Shown here: in pieces, positions 48,918-59,452 of the stretch
How the letters are laid out: each line of letters opens with the position of its first letter
Numbering within the stretch: the stretch's first letter is position 1
Origin: Nemophila menziesii
Taxonomy: Eukaryota > Streptophyta > Magnoliopsida > Boraginales > Hydrophyllaceae
Length of the DNA stretch: 64,000 nucleotides
Direction: 5' to 3'
Assembly (NCBI GenBank): GCA_029959085.1
Contig: JARWIR010000043.1
Span: 2,356,001 to 2,420,000, forward strand
The notes under the pieces: generated by a model
Database searches by the model: none
What the model was told of the DNA's origin: nothing
Seen by the model: the letters and a program-made list of their open reading frames with translations, nothing else
Made by a program: the position numbers and the translations under genes

Positions 48918-48922
48918 GTACT

Positions 48923-49278
48923 TAATCCCTTATCATCCCTTAAACAAAAACATTTATTTAATAGACCCTTGCGAAACTCAAGTACTGCTTTTAAATCTTT
49001 GCGTCCACTCGTTTTTATTTACTCGCGTCTTATCTATTTGCGTTAGTTAATTTAGTATTATATTTTATTTGCATTTTAGTCCTTAGTCAAAAACCAATAC
49101 AAATATTTATATCATTTACTTTCCGCATCATATAACAATTATTCACACTTATTACATAACATTGAAAGTCATATTAATCCGGCGCTGAGATCGAAATCCT
49201 GTTTACCGGATATTACTTGGACGACCCGTACACTCGCGGTACGTGTCGTGCCGTTTTAGAACACACAAGGAGACACCA
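48923..49278 (+). repeat. Gypsy 5' LTR, second part
   Basis: Continues the LTR after the nested insertion: TTAATCCC, GAAACTCAAGTACTG and ACTTTCCGCATC match 55023-55404. It ends GGAGACACCA at 49278, the inverted counterpart of the starting TGATGTCTCC. Confidence 0.88.
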
Positions 49279-49284
49279 AGTTTT

Positions 49285-49302
49285 TGGCGCCGCTGCCGGG
49301 GA
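49285..49302 (+). other. Primer-binding site (tRNA-Asp type)
   Basis: TGGCGCCGCTGCCGGGGA, six bases after the LTR. This matches the tRNA-Asp-type site used by Athila/Tat Gypsy elements in plants. Confidence 0.85.
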
Positions 49303-49510
49303 CGGTAGCGTGTGACCACGGTGTTATCCGTAAGTGTTTTAGTTGTTATTTTCATTTTTAATTTTTATTTTCAGTTTTACGCTTTTCTTTGTTTTTGTTC
49401 TTTCTCAGGTCTTACAGGTTTGGTGCATGTACTCAAACCCTGAGAGGTTAGTTCGAGAGAGAAACAGAAGAGAAAAAGAAGCAAGATAACAAGCAAAGAG
49501 AGAAAGAGAA

Positions 49511-51130
49511 ATGGAGGATTTGAATATTCATCACGTTGAAGATCCTGGCGTTTAGTTGGACGCAAATGGCCAACCATTAGTACCGCCAATCATTCCTAAT
49601 CCACCAGTTCTCAACAATCAAAAAAATCATTCACCTATGCAACAAGCTCAACCCCCTATGAATTATGATCCATGGTTCGTGCATGATCCTGAGCAAGCTC
49701 CCTATCACGCTCCTGCTCTCGGTATTAGTCCTGCAAATATAAATGTTGCATGGTATAGACCTGACCCTGGTATGCTATCTTAAATTCAGAATTTCGAAAA
49801 ATTTTGTGGAGTACTTGGAGAAGATCCTATTCGCGTAGTTCAAAAGTTTATGCAAATCTGCAATTCGTATATAACGCAATGAGTGACCAAAGAGCAGGTG
49901 TATTTTGCTAATTTCAGATTTTTCGTGATTGACACAGCTAGTGAGTAGCACGATTCACAAGAACCTGGAACAATAAATACTTGGGATGAGCTACAAACAA
50001 CATTTTTCGATCGTTATTATCCGACGAATATGAGATTAGACGCATAGGTTGATTTGACATCATTTATCCAAGAACAAGAATAAACTTTAGGAAGATGTTG
50101 GACAAGATTTTAGTCATGTTTGAGAAGAGTCCCTGATCATGGCCTTACAGAGCAACAGTTGAAAATCTTTTATAAAGGCCTATATGGAGGATTAAGAAAA
50201 GACCTCGATTTATTATGTGGTGGTGGACTCTTACAGGCAGCTCCAGTACATGCTAAGATTATTTTAAGTAGAACGGTAACGAATGAGCAGGGTTGGAGTA
50301 CAGTGAGAACACCTATCCGAGGTAGAAAAGAAAGTAATATGGGTATTGATGAGACTTCTCCTCTTTGGAGAATAAATTGAAGAGTACATTGGAGCAACAA
50401 ATTAAACAACTCACTTTAGCTGTTAAAGAGGGTTTTTCAGGTAATAGAGCAGGTGTTAATGTTACTCAAGAGATTTATGGGTGTTCGAATTGTGGTGTTC
50501 AAGATCATGACTGGGATCACTCTCAAAGTAATCCAGAATCGGTAGTATTCGTTTCTAATCGAGGAAATTACAATTCTGGTGGTCAAGGGTATCAGCCAAA
50601 CAGAAATCATCCTGGTTTCCAATACTCGAATCCTAATGGGGCCGCTAATCCTACACATGCATATCAGTCGCCTCCCCAAGGTAACAATTATCAACCTAGA
50701 CCACATAATAATTATCAAGGAGGACAAAGCTACGGAATTCATGTTCAGAGACAGCCTCTTCAAGATAATTATAATGACACCATGAATCAAAAAGCCTTAC
50801 CTGCTCAACCTCAAGAAGATACGAATGACCTTCGCCAAACTATAGAGAGATTAATTGCACTTCACGCACAGTCTATTCAGATGCATCAAGCTTCTGAAGT
50901 TGCAATTAAGTTATTGGAGAATCGAATAGCTCAAATGTCAAAACAATTAGTTCAGCGTCCACAAGGGCAATTACCCAATGATATAGAGACTCCTGTCCAA
51001 TACAAAGATTGTAACGCTATATCACTCAGAAGTGGTAAGAAGCTCCCCCACCTCCTTTCCCTATTATGAAAGAAAAAGAAATTACCAACTAAGAAAAACC
51101 GGTAAAGGATGTGTAAGAAAAAGATGATGA
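49511..51130 (+). pseudogene. Athila-like Gypsy gag, broken
   Basis: From ATG 49511 the text follows plant Gypsy gag: start MEDLNIHHVEDPG; Pro-rich stretch; retrotransposon gag domain with TWDELQTTFFDRYYPTNMRL, VDLTSFIQEQ, HGLTEQQLKIFYKGL and GWSTVRTPIRGR (to about 50330). A frame change follows near 50360, then LTLAVKEG and a degraded zinc knuckle (CSNCGVQDHDWDH). A Gln/Asn-rich linker leads to QRPQGQLPNDIETPV and NAISLRSGKKL. Seven or more stops interrupt it; several are TAG, TAA or TGA where Gln, Trp or Arg is expected. A second frame change is near 51055. Confidence 0.82.
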
Positions 51131-51137
51131 ACCTGAA

Positions 51138-51790
51138 GTGGTAGAAGTGGAGAAGATTCCGGAAATTCCTAAGAAGAAAGATGTTATAGAAATTCGTCCT
51201 CCTCTACCTTTCCCTTCAAGAGTTCATAAGAAAGGAGATACGGCTGATTATAAAAAATTCATGGATATGGTAAGTAAGCTCAACATTAATATACCTTTCT
51301 TAGAGGCTATCAAGGGGGTACCAAAGTATTTAAAAGAGCTATCACCAATAAACAAAAATATCTCGAGAATGAAATGATTGGATTGCCAGAAGAATGTAGT
51401 GCAATATGCCAGAGTAAGTTCCCACCTAAATTACTTGATCCTAGGAGTTTTACTATTTCTATTTCTATTGGTGATGAATGGAAAGGGAGAGATTTGTGTG
51501 ATTTGGGTGCGAGTATTAACCTCATGCCTAGATCAATTTTTGAGAAGTTGAAGATAGGAAATGTGAAGCCGGCCTCTATGGTTTTGCAGATGGCCGACAG
51601 ATCCCTCGTTCATCCAGAGGGACGAATAGAAGATGTCCTTGTCAAGGCAGGTACGTTAATCTTCCCCGCTGATTTTGTTATACTTGATTACGACGTGGAT
51701 AGGAATGTCCCTATTATTTTGGGAAGACCATTCCTAGCCACGGGGCGTACTTTGATTGATGTAGAAAACGGAAAATTGACTATGTGAATC
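51138..51790 (+). pseudogene. Gypsy aspartic protease region
   Basis: PPLPFPSRVHKKGDTADYKKF and LNINIPFLEAIKGVPKYLKEL (51138-51360) precede the protease, as usual in this lineage. After a frame change, 51374-51787 gives an open stretch with EECSAI-QSKFPPKL, active-site CDLGASINLMP (aspartate codon at 51500), LQMADRSLVHPEGRIEDVLV and VPIILGRPFLATG. It ends at a TGA at 51785-51787 where autonomous elements read on into RT. Confidence 0.85.
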
Positions 51791-51814
51791 CAAGACGAGG
51801 AGGTAAAGTTCAAC

Positions 51815-52260
51815 GTGTTTAGGCCAATGAACTTTCCGGATTCCAAGGAGGATTGCTTCCGGTTGGAGACCATTAAACAAGGAAAGAAAGAACCAACCAA
51901 GGTAGTGGTAATATTAGGAATGGAGGAGAAAAATCTAAGAAAGAAAGCACCTAATAAATCTCTTCCAGACCCTAAGGAAAACCCACACCTTGATTGTAGA
52001 AAGAAGAAAGGTAAGGAACGTGCCATGAAAGTGCCAAAAGAACCTAAAAAAGAAAGAAAGAAGGAGAAGATAAGAGTGGGAGATGAAGTCTCATTAAAAA
52101 GGCCTGAACACCCTCCGAAAGCGCGTAAATCAAAAGGTTCTTGGCATGGACTATTCACGGTCACACAGATTATCTTTGAGAAACTAGTTGGAATCAAAGA
52201 CAAGGGATGCCAATTTTGAATAGAAAATGTTGATAACCTCACTCACTGCTGGGGAGGTTA
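51815..52260 (+). pseudogene. Post-protease text joined to integrase C-terminal tail
   Basis: The open frame 51815-52219 starts with FNVFRPMNFPDSKEDCFRLE-type text that normally follows the protease. It passes through a Lys-rich stretch and ends with RVGDEVSLKRP, SWHGLFTVTQI and VGIKDKGCQF, the tail that normally follows integrase (G-F-VTQV--G-VEI-D). About 3-4 kb of RT, RNase H and integrase core expected between them is absent, and the join lies in the Lys-rich stretch, about 51900-52060. The frame is open across the join. Confidence 0.7.
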
Positions 52261-52514
52261 TGTTAAGGAATAATGCATGAGGTAATCCGTCGAGCTTAAC
52301 GACGTTAAACAAAAGCAACTTCAATTGTATATTAGTTTAAATGCTTTCATGTCTTTTATTTCGTAGTGTATAATTTAGTATTAGTGTATAATTTTAAGAA
52401 ATGAGAAAGGTGGAGTGTTTTTGATGAATTGCGTGTATCATAATCCTTGAGTTTGGGGTTAAACAGGTGTTAGACAAAGTGTGTTGCGTGTGTATAGTCT
52501 AAATTTGATTACTC

Positions 52515-53170
52515 GTGGCTAGCTGGTATCCTGACCGGTATGCCGGTCAACGAGGATCAAACATTTTGTCTGTGGACCAATTACACGAAGCTATTAAGGG
52601 CGTCGCCGAAAAAGTAATTTGCGCGACCGGTAAGCCGGTCAAGAAATTTTGTTACAGCGCGAGCCACTGTTTGGCGAGCACTTCCACGCAGCTATAAAGT
52701 GCGTCGCCGAATCACTGAAGATTGCGACCGGCTAGCTGGTCAAGAAAATTTGCTACAGCACGAGCTACTGTTCGAGGGGCCCTTCCACGCGACTATATAT
52801 TGCGTCGCTAAAAAAAACTGGGCGGAATCAGTGAAAACTTTGGCAAGATATATCTTTGCGCTCAGAGGTCGAAATTAGGTGATCCTAGAGCCTAAACTGC
52901 ATAACTTTTTGATATCTAGCTATTGGGGAGATCGTCCTTCGCGACCGGTAAGCGGGTTGAGAAATTGCATCACAGCGCGAGCTATTGTCTTGGAGGACAT
53001 TCCACGCAATTATTTGTTACGTCAAAAAAAAAATAATAATAAAAAAAAGAGCACAAATACACAACTCTTTGCGTCCAGCGAGTAGGCAATTCGCGCTAGA
53101 TACCCAACCTACTGGAATGGAGTCGCCTATACGCAACTACTTATTGCGTCGCCGAGAGTTGGCAAATCGC
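52515..53170 (+). repeat. GC-rich tandem repeat block with GACCGGTAAGCCGGTC dyads
   Basis: About five diverged units of roughly 100-200 bp (starting near 52534, 52624, 52733, 52945 and 53166). Each has a dyad such as GACCGGTAAGCCGGTC, then AAGAAATTTTGTTACAGCGC, GAGC(C/T)ACTGTT, CTTCCACGC and GCGTCGCCGAA. It lies between the coding end and the 3' LTR. Short open frames here are by-products of the repeats. Confidence 0.75.
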
Positions 53171-54019
53171 GCCCGGTATACCGACCCAACAAAAGAGTTG
53201 CCTTTACGTAGAAACTTCAGAACACCATAACTTCGAGCTCAGGTGTCGGAATTAACTTTTTCTTGAGCCTAAACCGCGTATTTTTTCGAGATCTATCCAA
53301 TGGAGAAGTCAGAATGCCGATCATACTTCAAAAACCCTACTGTAATTTGACCGCTTACACGCATCTACTAGTTGCGTCTTCGAAAAAGTAAAGGAAAGAA
53401 CCTAAACTCCAAAAACACCATCAACACACCAAACCATCCCTCCAAACATCATTCAAACATTCGATCATATCATTAATCCTCCCAAAACGCCAAAGATCCA
53501 CACTTAATCCAAATCATTTCCTTCACCAAAGCTTGAAATTAGCCATTAAACCTTTCCCAAACCTTGAAATATTCATGACCCAGCTCAGAACACATTATAA
53601 AACATATATCCATACACTTTCAAGAACACCAAATTCACTAATTTCATCCTAAACTTTTGGGAGCTCTTAAAGCTTTGAGTTTGGGGTCATTAGAGTTATA
53701 TAGTGGATTTGTAATTCAACTAATAGGGAGTATTCTAAGTGGAGCGTTCAAAATTAGTGAGGATCGATGAACGCCCTATAGTCATCATCTTGAGATAAGT
53801 ACAAGCATAACCTTCTAGTATTGTGAAGTTAATTTTTAATTGATTATTTGTGTTTGATTTTGCATGACATTTGTATGTGTATATTAATTCCTACGATCAT
53901 ACTATATGATATTTGTGTTAAGTTATGCTTTGGCCTTTGGGTGTTATTCATTAGACTCTACTTTTTTGCGTATCACCTTGAACCCTTGTTTTTATTTTAC
54001 TTTGTCGGGACGACAAATG
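53171..54019 (+). other. Gypsy 3' non-coding region
   Basis: C/A-rich, no coding. It includes phrases also seen, inverted, at 62.9 kb in the other Gypsy (TTGTGAAGTTAATTT and GTGTTTGATTTTG). Confidence 0.6.
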
Positions 54020-54035
54020 TTTGAGTTAGGGGTCT
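54020..54035 (+). other. Gypsy polypurine tract
   Basis: GTTTGAGTTAGGGGTCT directly precedes the 3' LTR start TGATGTCTCC. The other copy (62729-62741, minus strand) reads GAGTTGGGGGTCT. Confidence 0.7.
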
Positions 54036-55404
54036 TGATGTCTCCCATTTTGTTCTAATTATATGCCCTTAGGAGACATCATTTTAGGTGATTATTTGAC
54101 TTATTTACTAGACTTTTAAGCTTATTTGGTTATATTGCGATTTCTACCCTTGGATTTGGATTATTTATGTTTCAGATCTTTTGTGCGTTAATTTGTTCTT
54201 TTAGTGTAAAGTTCTTATGTTTATGATTTGATGGAGTACCAAGACAAGGAGAAGAAACGGGAATTAGAGTCTTGGGTTTGAGCGTTAAGTCAAAGGCAAG
54301 AATAGTTGATTCGAAGAAGTAATTAGTGGGGAATGACCCATTCCTTCTTTTTGAAAGCCCAATCCATTTTTCTCACTATAAAAAGGCTTTACACTTCATT
54401 TTTTAGACACACAATTCACACTAGAGAAAAAGCAACGCTTGGGAGAAGTCAGAAAAGCAAAAAGGAGAGAGAAAGTTGAAGTTGTAAAATTATTTCTTCC
54501 AACAATCAGTCATATTAATCATATAATTAGGTTTTTCTATTACTGTAATTCATTATGAATACTTTTTATTTTAATTCAGTAGTTTTAAAAATTAGCATGA
54601 GCTAAATTCTTAAGTACTTGAGAATCGCGTTAATGGGTTGAACCCCAATTTATTAAATTTATGTTTTTGAATTTGGGATTAAATAATTTAAGTTGAATTG
54701 GGTAATTTTGTATTGACTATTATTTTGCATTTAATTACTGTCTTTGAAGTCATGAATCAAATATAGGAATAAGTAATTAAGCTATTCACTTAAGTGGCAA
54801 AGTGGTCTCCTTGACGGGAGGTTTGATTACAGAACTAAATAATAGACGTAAGGTAGAAATTATTGACCCTGGTCGGGCTTAGTTAACCTTATAGCCAATT
54901 GGGTAGAATACTTGACCATTCGAAGGTGGATTATAATCACCCTGACGGGGTTTGTAACACCTAAGAATATCTCCTAAGTCCACCATGACGGGGGTTAAGA
55001 GATTATAGAATCCCGACTAGTATTAATCCCGATTCATTCCTTAAACATAAACATTGATTTAATAGATTTAGGTGAAACCCTTGCGAAACTCAAGTACTGT
55101 TTTTAAATCTTTGCGTCCACTCATTTTTATTTACTTGCGTCTTATATATTTGCGTTAGTTAATTTTGTATTTTATTTTATTTTCATTTTAGTCCTTAGTC
55201 AAAAACCAAAACAAATTTTTATATCATTTACTTTCCGCATCATATAACAATTATTCACACTTATTACATAACATCAGAATTCATATTCAATCCGTCCTGG
55301 GATCGATATCCCGTTTACCGGATATTACTTGGATGACCCGTACACTTGCGGTACGTGTCTTGCCTTTTTAGGCGTGTTATTTTAGAACACACAAGGAGAC
55401 ACCA
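54036..55404 (+). repeat. Gypsy 3' LTR (1369 bp)
   Basis: TGATGTCTCC...GGAGACACCA, colinear with the split 5' LTR apart from a ~200-bp deletion near 54337. It lacks the Sirevirus-type insertion: the uninterrupted target reads GACTAGTATTAATCCC. Confidence 0.88.
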
Positions 55405-55410
55405 AGTTTT

Positions 55411-55428
55411 TGGCGCCGCTGCCGGGGA
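55411..55428 (+). other. Second Gypsy primer-binding site, after the 3' LTR
   Basis: TGGCGCCGCTGCCGGGGA and the next ~25 bases (GGTAGCGTGTGACCAC-GTGTTAT) repeat 49285-49327. An LTR followed by a PBS is a 5' LTR, so this LTR is shared with a second, lost copy. Confidence 0.85.
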
Positions 55429-55452
55429 CGGTAGCGTGTGACCACAGTGTTA

Positions 55453-57335
55453 TACCTCAAAAGATCAATATCGCTTGTCTCGAAAGCCGTTAGAGGAGGA
55501 AGTTTGAATACAGTTGGTGACTCATCTTCAAACGTAAACAGTTCCTCAAAAAACCGCCTGACCTACTCCTCCTCTGCCTCACTGTCCATTATCCATGCTT
55601 ATCTAGTTGTCTTTAATTTTCACGACCTTTGCCTTTTCTTTGCTAATATGTGTTGCGCAATGGTAGTATTTTATATTCCTTTCACCCAATTTGATCCATT
55701 CTGTGTGTGGCCTTTCAAACCAAAAAACCTCCTCCTGCTCTAAAAGACTTTCATACTCCCCCATCAACCGTTTCTCAAGCTCGACAAAGGATGAATTGTA
55801 TGAGCGTTGAAGCAACTTTTGAATACCCGAGATCCATGCTAGCAACCTTTTCTTCTTGCAAAATATATCCCCAAAAAACTCAAACTTCCAAAACCTCCAA
55901 ATCCCTTGTCATAACTTCAACGTTCTCTTCAAGGCCCCTCCCTTCCTTCATCCACTTATTCTCGACTAGTTCTCTAAACCCCTCATTGTTACACTAGGCA
56001 GCTTTAAAATGGAATCGCTTCTTCCCAACAGTTAATGGAGGCTATAAGACTAGGGTGATAACTAAAGGTATATGAATGGAATGTACCTGAGGTAAGTGAG
56101 AAACCTTAGCTACTCCTAAAGTCTCGGACCAAAGCCGATTTCCATATGCTTTGTCCAACCTTTTCAATATTCAAATTAGGAATTTCCAAGAATCACTCCA
56201 CATGAACCTATGACCCTCAAAACCCATGTCTTCCAGTCTACATTGATCCATCCATCTTTCAAAATTCACCATAGTACGATTTATACCCTCAATGCCACCT
56301 ATTGGATCTTCTGGAATCCCAATCTGATAGAAATCCCCCACTACTAACCACGGCTCTGTCATATGTCATGATGCCACCTCCAATGACTCCTAAAGGGAAT
56401 CCTTTATCCAACTCTTCATATTTGCGTAAACTGCAGACAGTAACCAAGGTATACATGATTTTTTGGAAATTCTCAAATTAATTACCTGTCTACTAGCCGA
56501 TAAAATCTAGAGCGGTAAGTCTGCCTGATTCCAAAGTATCCAGATTCCTCTGGAGAACCCCACAGCCTCAACCCTGATAGATTTATCCATCCTAAGCGAT
56601 TTGATAATAGCAATTGCCTCAACCCCGTAAGCTCTAGTTTCAACTATGATTGTAAGGAGATGCTTATACCGCTCATTAAGGTCCATAAAAGAGCGCCTAA
56701 AACCACCTCTATGAGAACCTCTACAATTCCAAAATAAGACGTTAATCGGGCGATTAGTCATAGACCAATTCCTCCCAATATAATTATTATTCGTATTATT
56801 CATTAAAAAAAATAAGTATGAGATTTAACAAAAAGAAAAAGAACAAGAAAACTCGAACCAAGGTTCAAAAGCACAGGTCGAAGCACTCTAGAGGTTGGAG
56901 AGTATAATATATTCTCCTTCCTCCCCACATTCTATCCCGGTTGCCTCAGTACCTTCTGCTAAATCCATAGAACCTGCCACCGCTGCCACACCCCTGTCAC
57001 GCTCCAGTAATGAACCAATCTCAACCTGCTGACCTCCGAAAGCCTGATCAGTAGCTGCTCTAACCAGTGAAGGATGTAGTTGTTGTCGGAGTTCTCCTGA
57101 ATTCAGTATTAACGACGGTTTGTTGATCTTAACTTCTGTCAATAAATCATTACGACTAACAGCTAGTGCACTCCATTGTTCTCTTACTATATCAATCTCA
57201 AAGTCCATTTCGTGCCTTCCCCTTGAATTATTACTATTTGCAATAAGACCCATGCACCCAATTAACTGAAGAGTAGTAGCAGGTACTTCTCTAACTTTAT
57301 CTCCGCTAATACTAACTGATATGTACATGGTATGG
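55453..57335 (-). pseudogene. 5' half of the split LINE (ORF1 tail, endonuclease, linker)
   Basis: Minus strand. An ORF1-tail-like open frame at 57328-56888 has no named domain. The endonuclease N-terminus follows (INVLFWNCRGSHRGG, then VEAVGFSRGIWILWNQ, 56803-56507) with its middle (EPWLVVGDFYQIG, then FERWMDQCRLEDMGFEG-RFMW, 56362-56171). The linker before RT (QEEVFWFERPHTEWIKLGERNIKYYH, 55845-55603) leads to VRRFFEELFTFEDE near 55520. It then stops at the Gypsy junction. The RT core expected next is absent here and also from the 3' half at 39.2-40.9 kb. Confidence 0.82.
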
Positions 57336-57928
57336 ATCTTGAGATAGACCTTGACAAGTAAAAAAATTACCTAGAAACAGTGGTATATACCCATCACCGA
57401 ATTATTGCAGGGAGCTTGATAAAAAAATAACATTGAACAAAAAAAATCTGAAAAATGGGTACACACCTAAATGCTTGTAAGTGTCTATAATGTAATTATA
57501 AAAAAAATGAACTTTATAACAATTATAAAAATAGACGTAGGTATATATACATCACCGAATTATACCACTAACAAAATGGGCGTATACCCACCAAAATGGA
57601 AAGAAGGGTACTATAGTAAAACCACAAACCATTCCAAACTAAAATATGAGAAGTAGGCCTTATAATGAAGAAATAACCAACCAGGACTTTTAGATTAAGC
57701 TGGTGAGCTTTTAATCCTATAGAAGTAAACTCCACTTTTAATAACTCTCTAAAAGGTTGTCATTTACGGTCGCTCTTCCATCTAATGCAGTCTTACTTAT
57801 AGATTATATGTATGTTGTGATGAAATGATTAAGGTTGGTTAAAAATCTCTTTTAGTCAAACTAATGAATATGAGATTAATTTCTCTTATTTCAGATTGAT
57901 GTTACATATTATATATATATATACACAC
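57336..57928. other. Spacer
   Basis: No gene. It holds a near-direct repeat (GGTATATACCCATCACCGAATTAT at about 57382 and GGTATATATACATCACCGAATTAT at about 57540) and a TA/CA run ending at the solo-LTR target. Confidence 0.4.
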
Positions 57929-59452
57929 ACACTTGATGTCTCCTCATTTGTGATAATAAAATCTATTTCCGAGACATCAGTTTAGGCGTATTTATTAGTT
58001 TATAGGTCGATTTTAGCTTAATTTAGTGCACTTTCCTATTTTGAGTCTTGATTTAGTAACATAATATTTTTAGAGCATATTGGGTTTAATGATTTATTTA
58101 GTGTGAAGCTTTAAAGATAATTATGGAGATTAATTAGAGTCCAAGTCAAAGACTACAAGATATGGAAAGAGATAAGCATGGTAATTGGAGATAAAACAAA
58201 CAAAAGCTAAAATCATGGAAAAGGAAAAGCTGCCTTAAATCTGAATTTCTGCAGCTACGCCTAAAGAAGTGGTGATAACTCCAAAACCGAGCCGATTTTG
58301 GAAGATTCCTTTCATAGGGATGTAGATAATTCTGTGAGGATTCTTTTGGTATCTTGTGGGCTAAAAAACGACCAATAACAAAGAAGATATGCTCAAAACA
58401 AGTCAGCAGTAATTATCTTTGTTTCCGTACGAATTTGAGTTGGGCTTGGAGTCCATTACTTAACCTCTCCTTCAAGAAACGAATTAGGTCAACCTATACA
58501 CTATAAATACAGCCTCTTAACATTAGAAATTCATCCTTGGCCAGACCTTAAGGCCAAGAGGAATCTGCAACACAAGAGAAGAAGTCTGGAAGGAGCTGTG
58601 CAACAATTATGTCTCCTTCAACCTCTTATTCTGTAATTCTTTTCTCTTCTTTTCTTAGTATGAATTAATTCCATTATTTTGAGTTTTAGCATATAGGTAT
58701 GAACCCTAGTTTTGATTGACATCTATCTAATTTGGGAATTCTATGTTTTAAATTGAATTACTGTTTTTATTCTCTGTTTATGTGTTTGGATTTATATTCT
58801 GTGTTCTTGTGGAACCTAGGCCATATAGAATTACCATCTAGTAGTTAGGTCACCATTGGCAACGGTGTTTAATTACATGTTTAGCACATAACGTCTAGTA
58901 TTCGGTTTAGATCTGACAAATCCACCTAACTAGATAATCACTATGGTTTAGTACATGTTACTATTTACCAATTACAGGAACAGTTTGCTTAGGAAGCCTT
59001 ATTGACACAGGTAAATTCTGTTTAAAACTACCTAGCGTGATTGGAACCGATTATTTAAATACTACATAATTCACCCTTACATGTTTAGAACGGCAAAACT
59101 AGTGGGGATTACATGCTATTTACTCAAGCTAACTCTCATACTATCTTCTTTTCTTTTTTGTTATTTATTTTCTGTCTTTAATTTATTAGTTTACTTTTCC
59201 TTTATTCAAAAACCAAATAAAAATATCTATCTCTCTTCTTTACCCTTGCGTATTATTATCTCTAGCTCTCATATTTGCACTTGATAATTTGAATAAGTTC
59301 TCTCTAACTTTCATAGTCTCTGAGGAATAAATTTTCTTATCATTAAAACTTGCATACGTCCTGTAATACTTGCGGTACCGTGCTCAGCCTAGGGTGTTTA
59401 TTTGCACTTATTTTATACATCTTTTTATCACACCTTAGGCGAGACCAACACT
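57929..59452 (+). repeat. Solo LTR of an Athila-like Gypsy with perfect TSD
   Basis: A 1514-bp LTR (57934-59447), starting TGATGTCTCC and ending GGCGAGACCA, between perfect ACACT duplications (57929-57933, 59448-59452). No PBS, polypurine tract or internal sequence. Same subfamily as the solo LTR at 32036-33549. Confidence 0.9.

Larger units (their letters stand above)
42084..48922 (-). mobile_element. Complete non-autonomous Sirevirus-type Copia element with TSD
   Basis: Seen: a 6829-bp element (42089-48917) between perfect GTACT duplications (42084-42088, 48918-48922). Both LTRs are present. A primer-binding site complementary to initiator tRNA-Met adjoins the 47.6-kb LTR, and a polypurine tract adjoins the 42-kb LTR, so it is transcribed on the minus strand. 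It contains two ORFs (gag-like 46491-47576; 44530-45864) and no protease, integrase, RT or RNase H. Several GGGGGAG boxes upstream of the main polypurine tract and the end of the gag protein fit the Sirevirus lineage. LTRs differ by about five substitutions plus a few indels, so the insertion is young. It needs enzymes from another element. Confidence 0.9.
40884..55452 (+). mobile_element. Athila-like Ty3/Gypsy element, pol-deleted, with nested Copia
   Basis: Plus-strand element. Order: 5' LTR (40884-42088, then 48923-49278 after the nested insertion), PBS (49285-49302), gag, protease, a joined integrase tail (to about 52260), a GC-rich repeat block, polypurine tract, and 3' LTR (54036-55404). 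A second PBS and about 25 more bases of internal start follow the 3' LTR, so the 3' side is a recombined junction, not a clean end, and no TSD can be given. It sits inside a minus-strand LINE. Family assignment rests on the PBS type, gag sequence and long LTRs. Missing RT, RNase H and integrase core make it non-autonomous; stops in gag make it dead. Confidence 0.85.

Noticed and set aside
52515..53230. Short ORFs in the GC-rich block
   Set aside because: They follow the repeat units and carry no family features.
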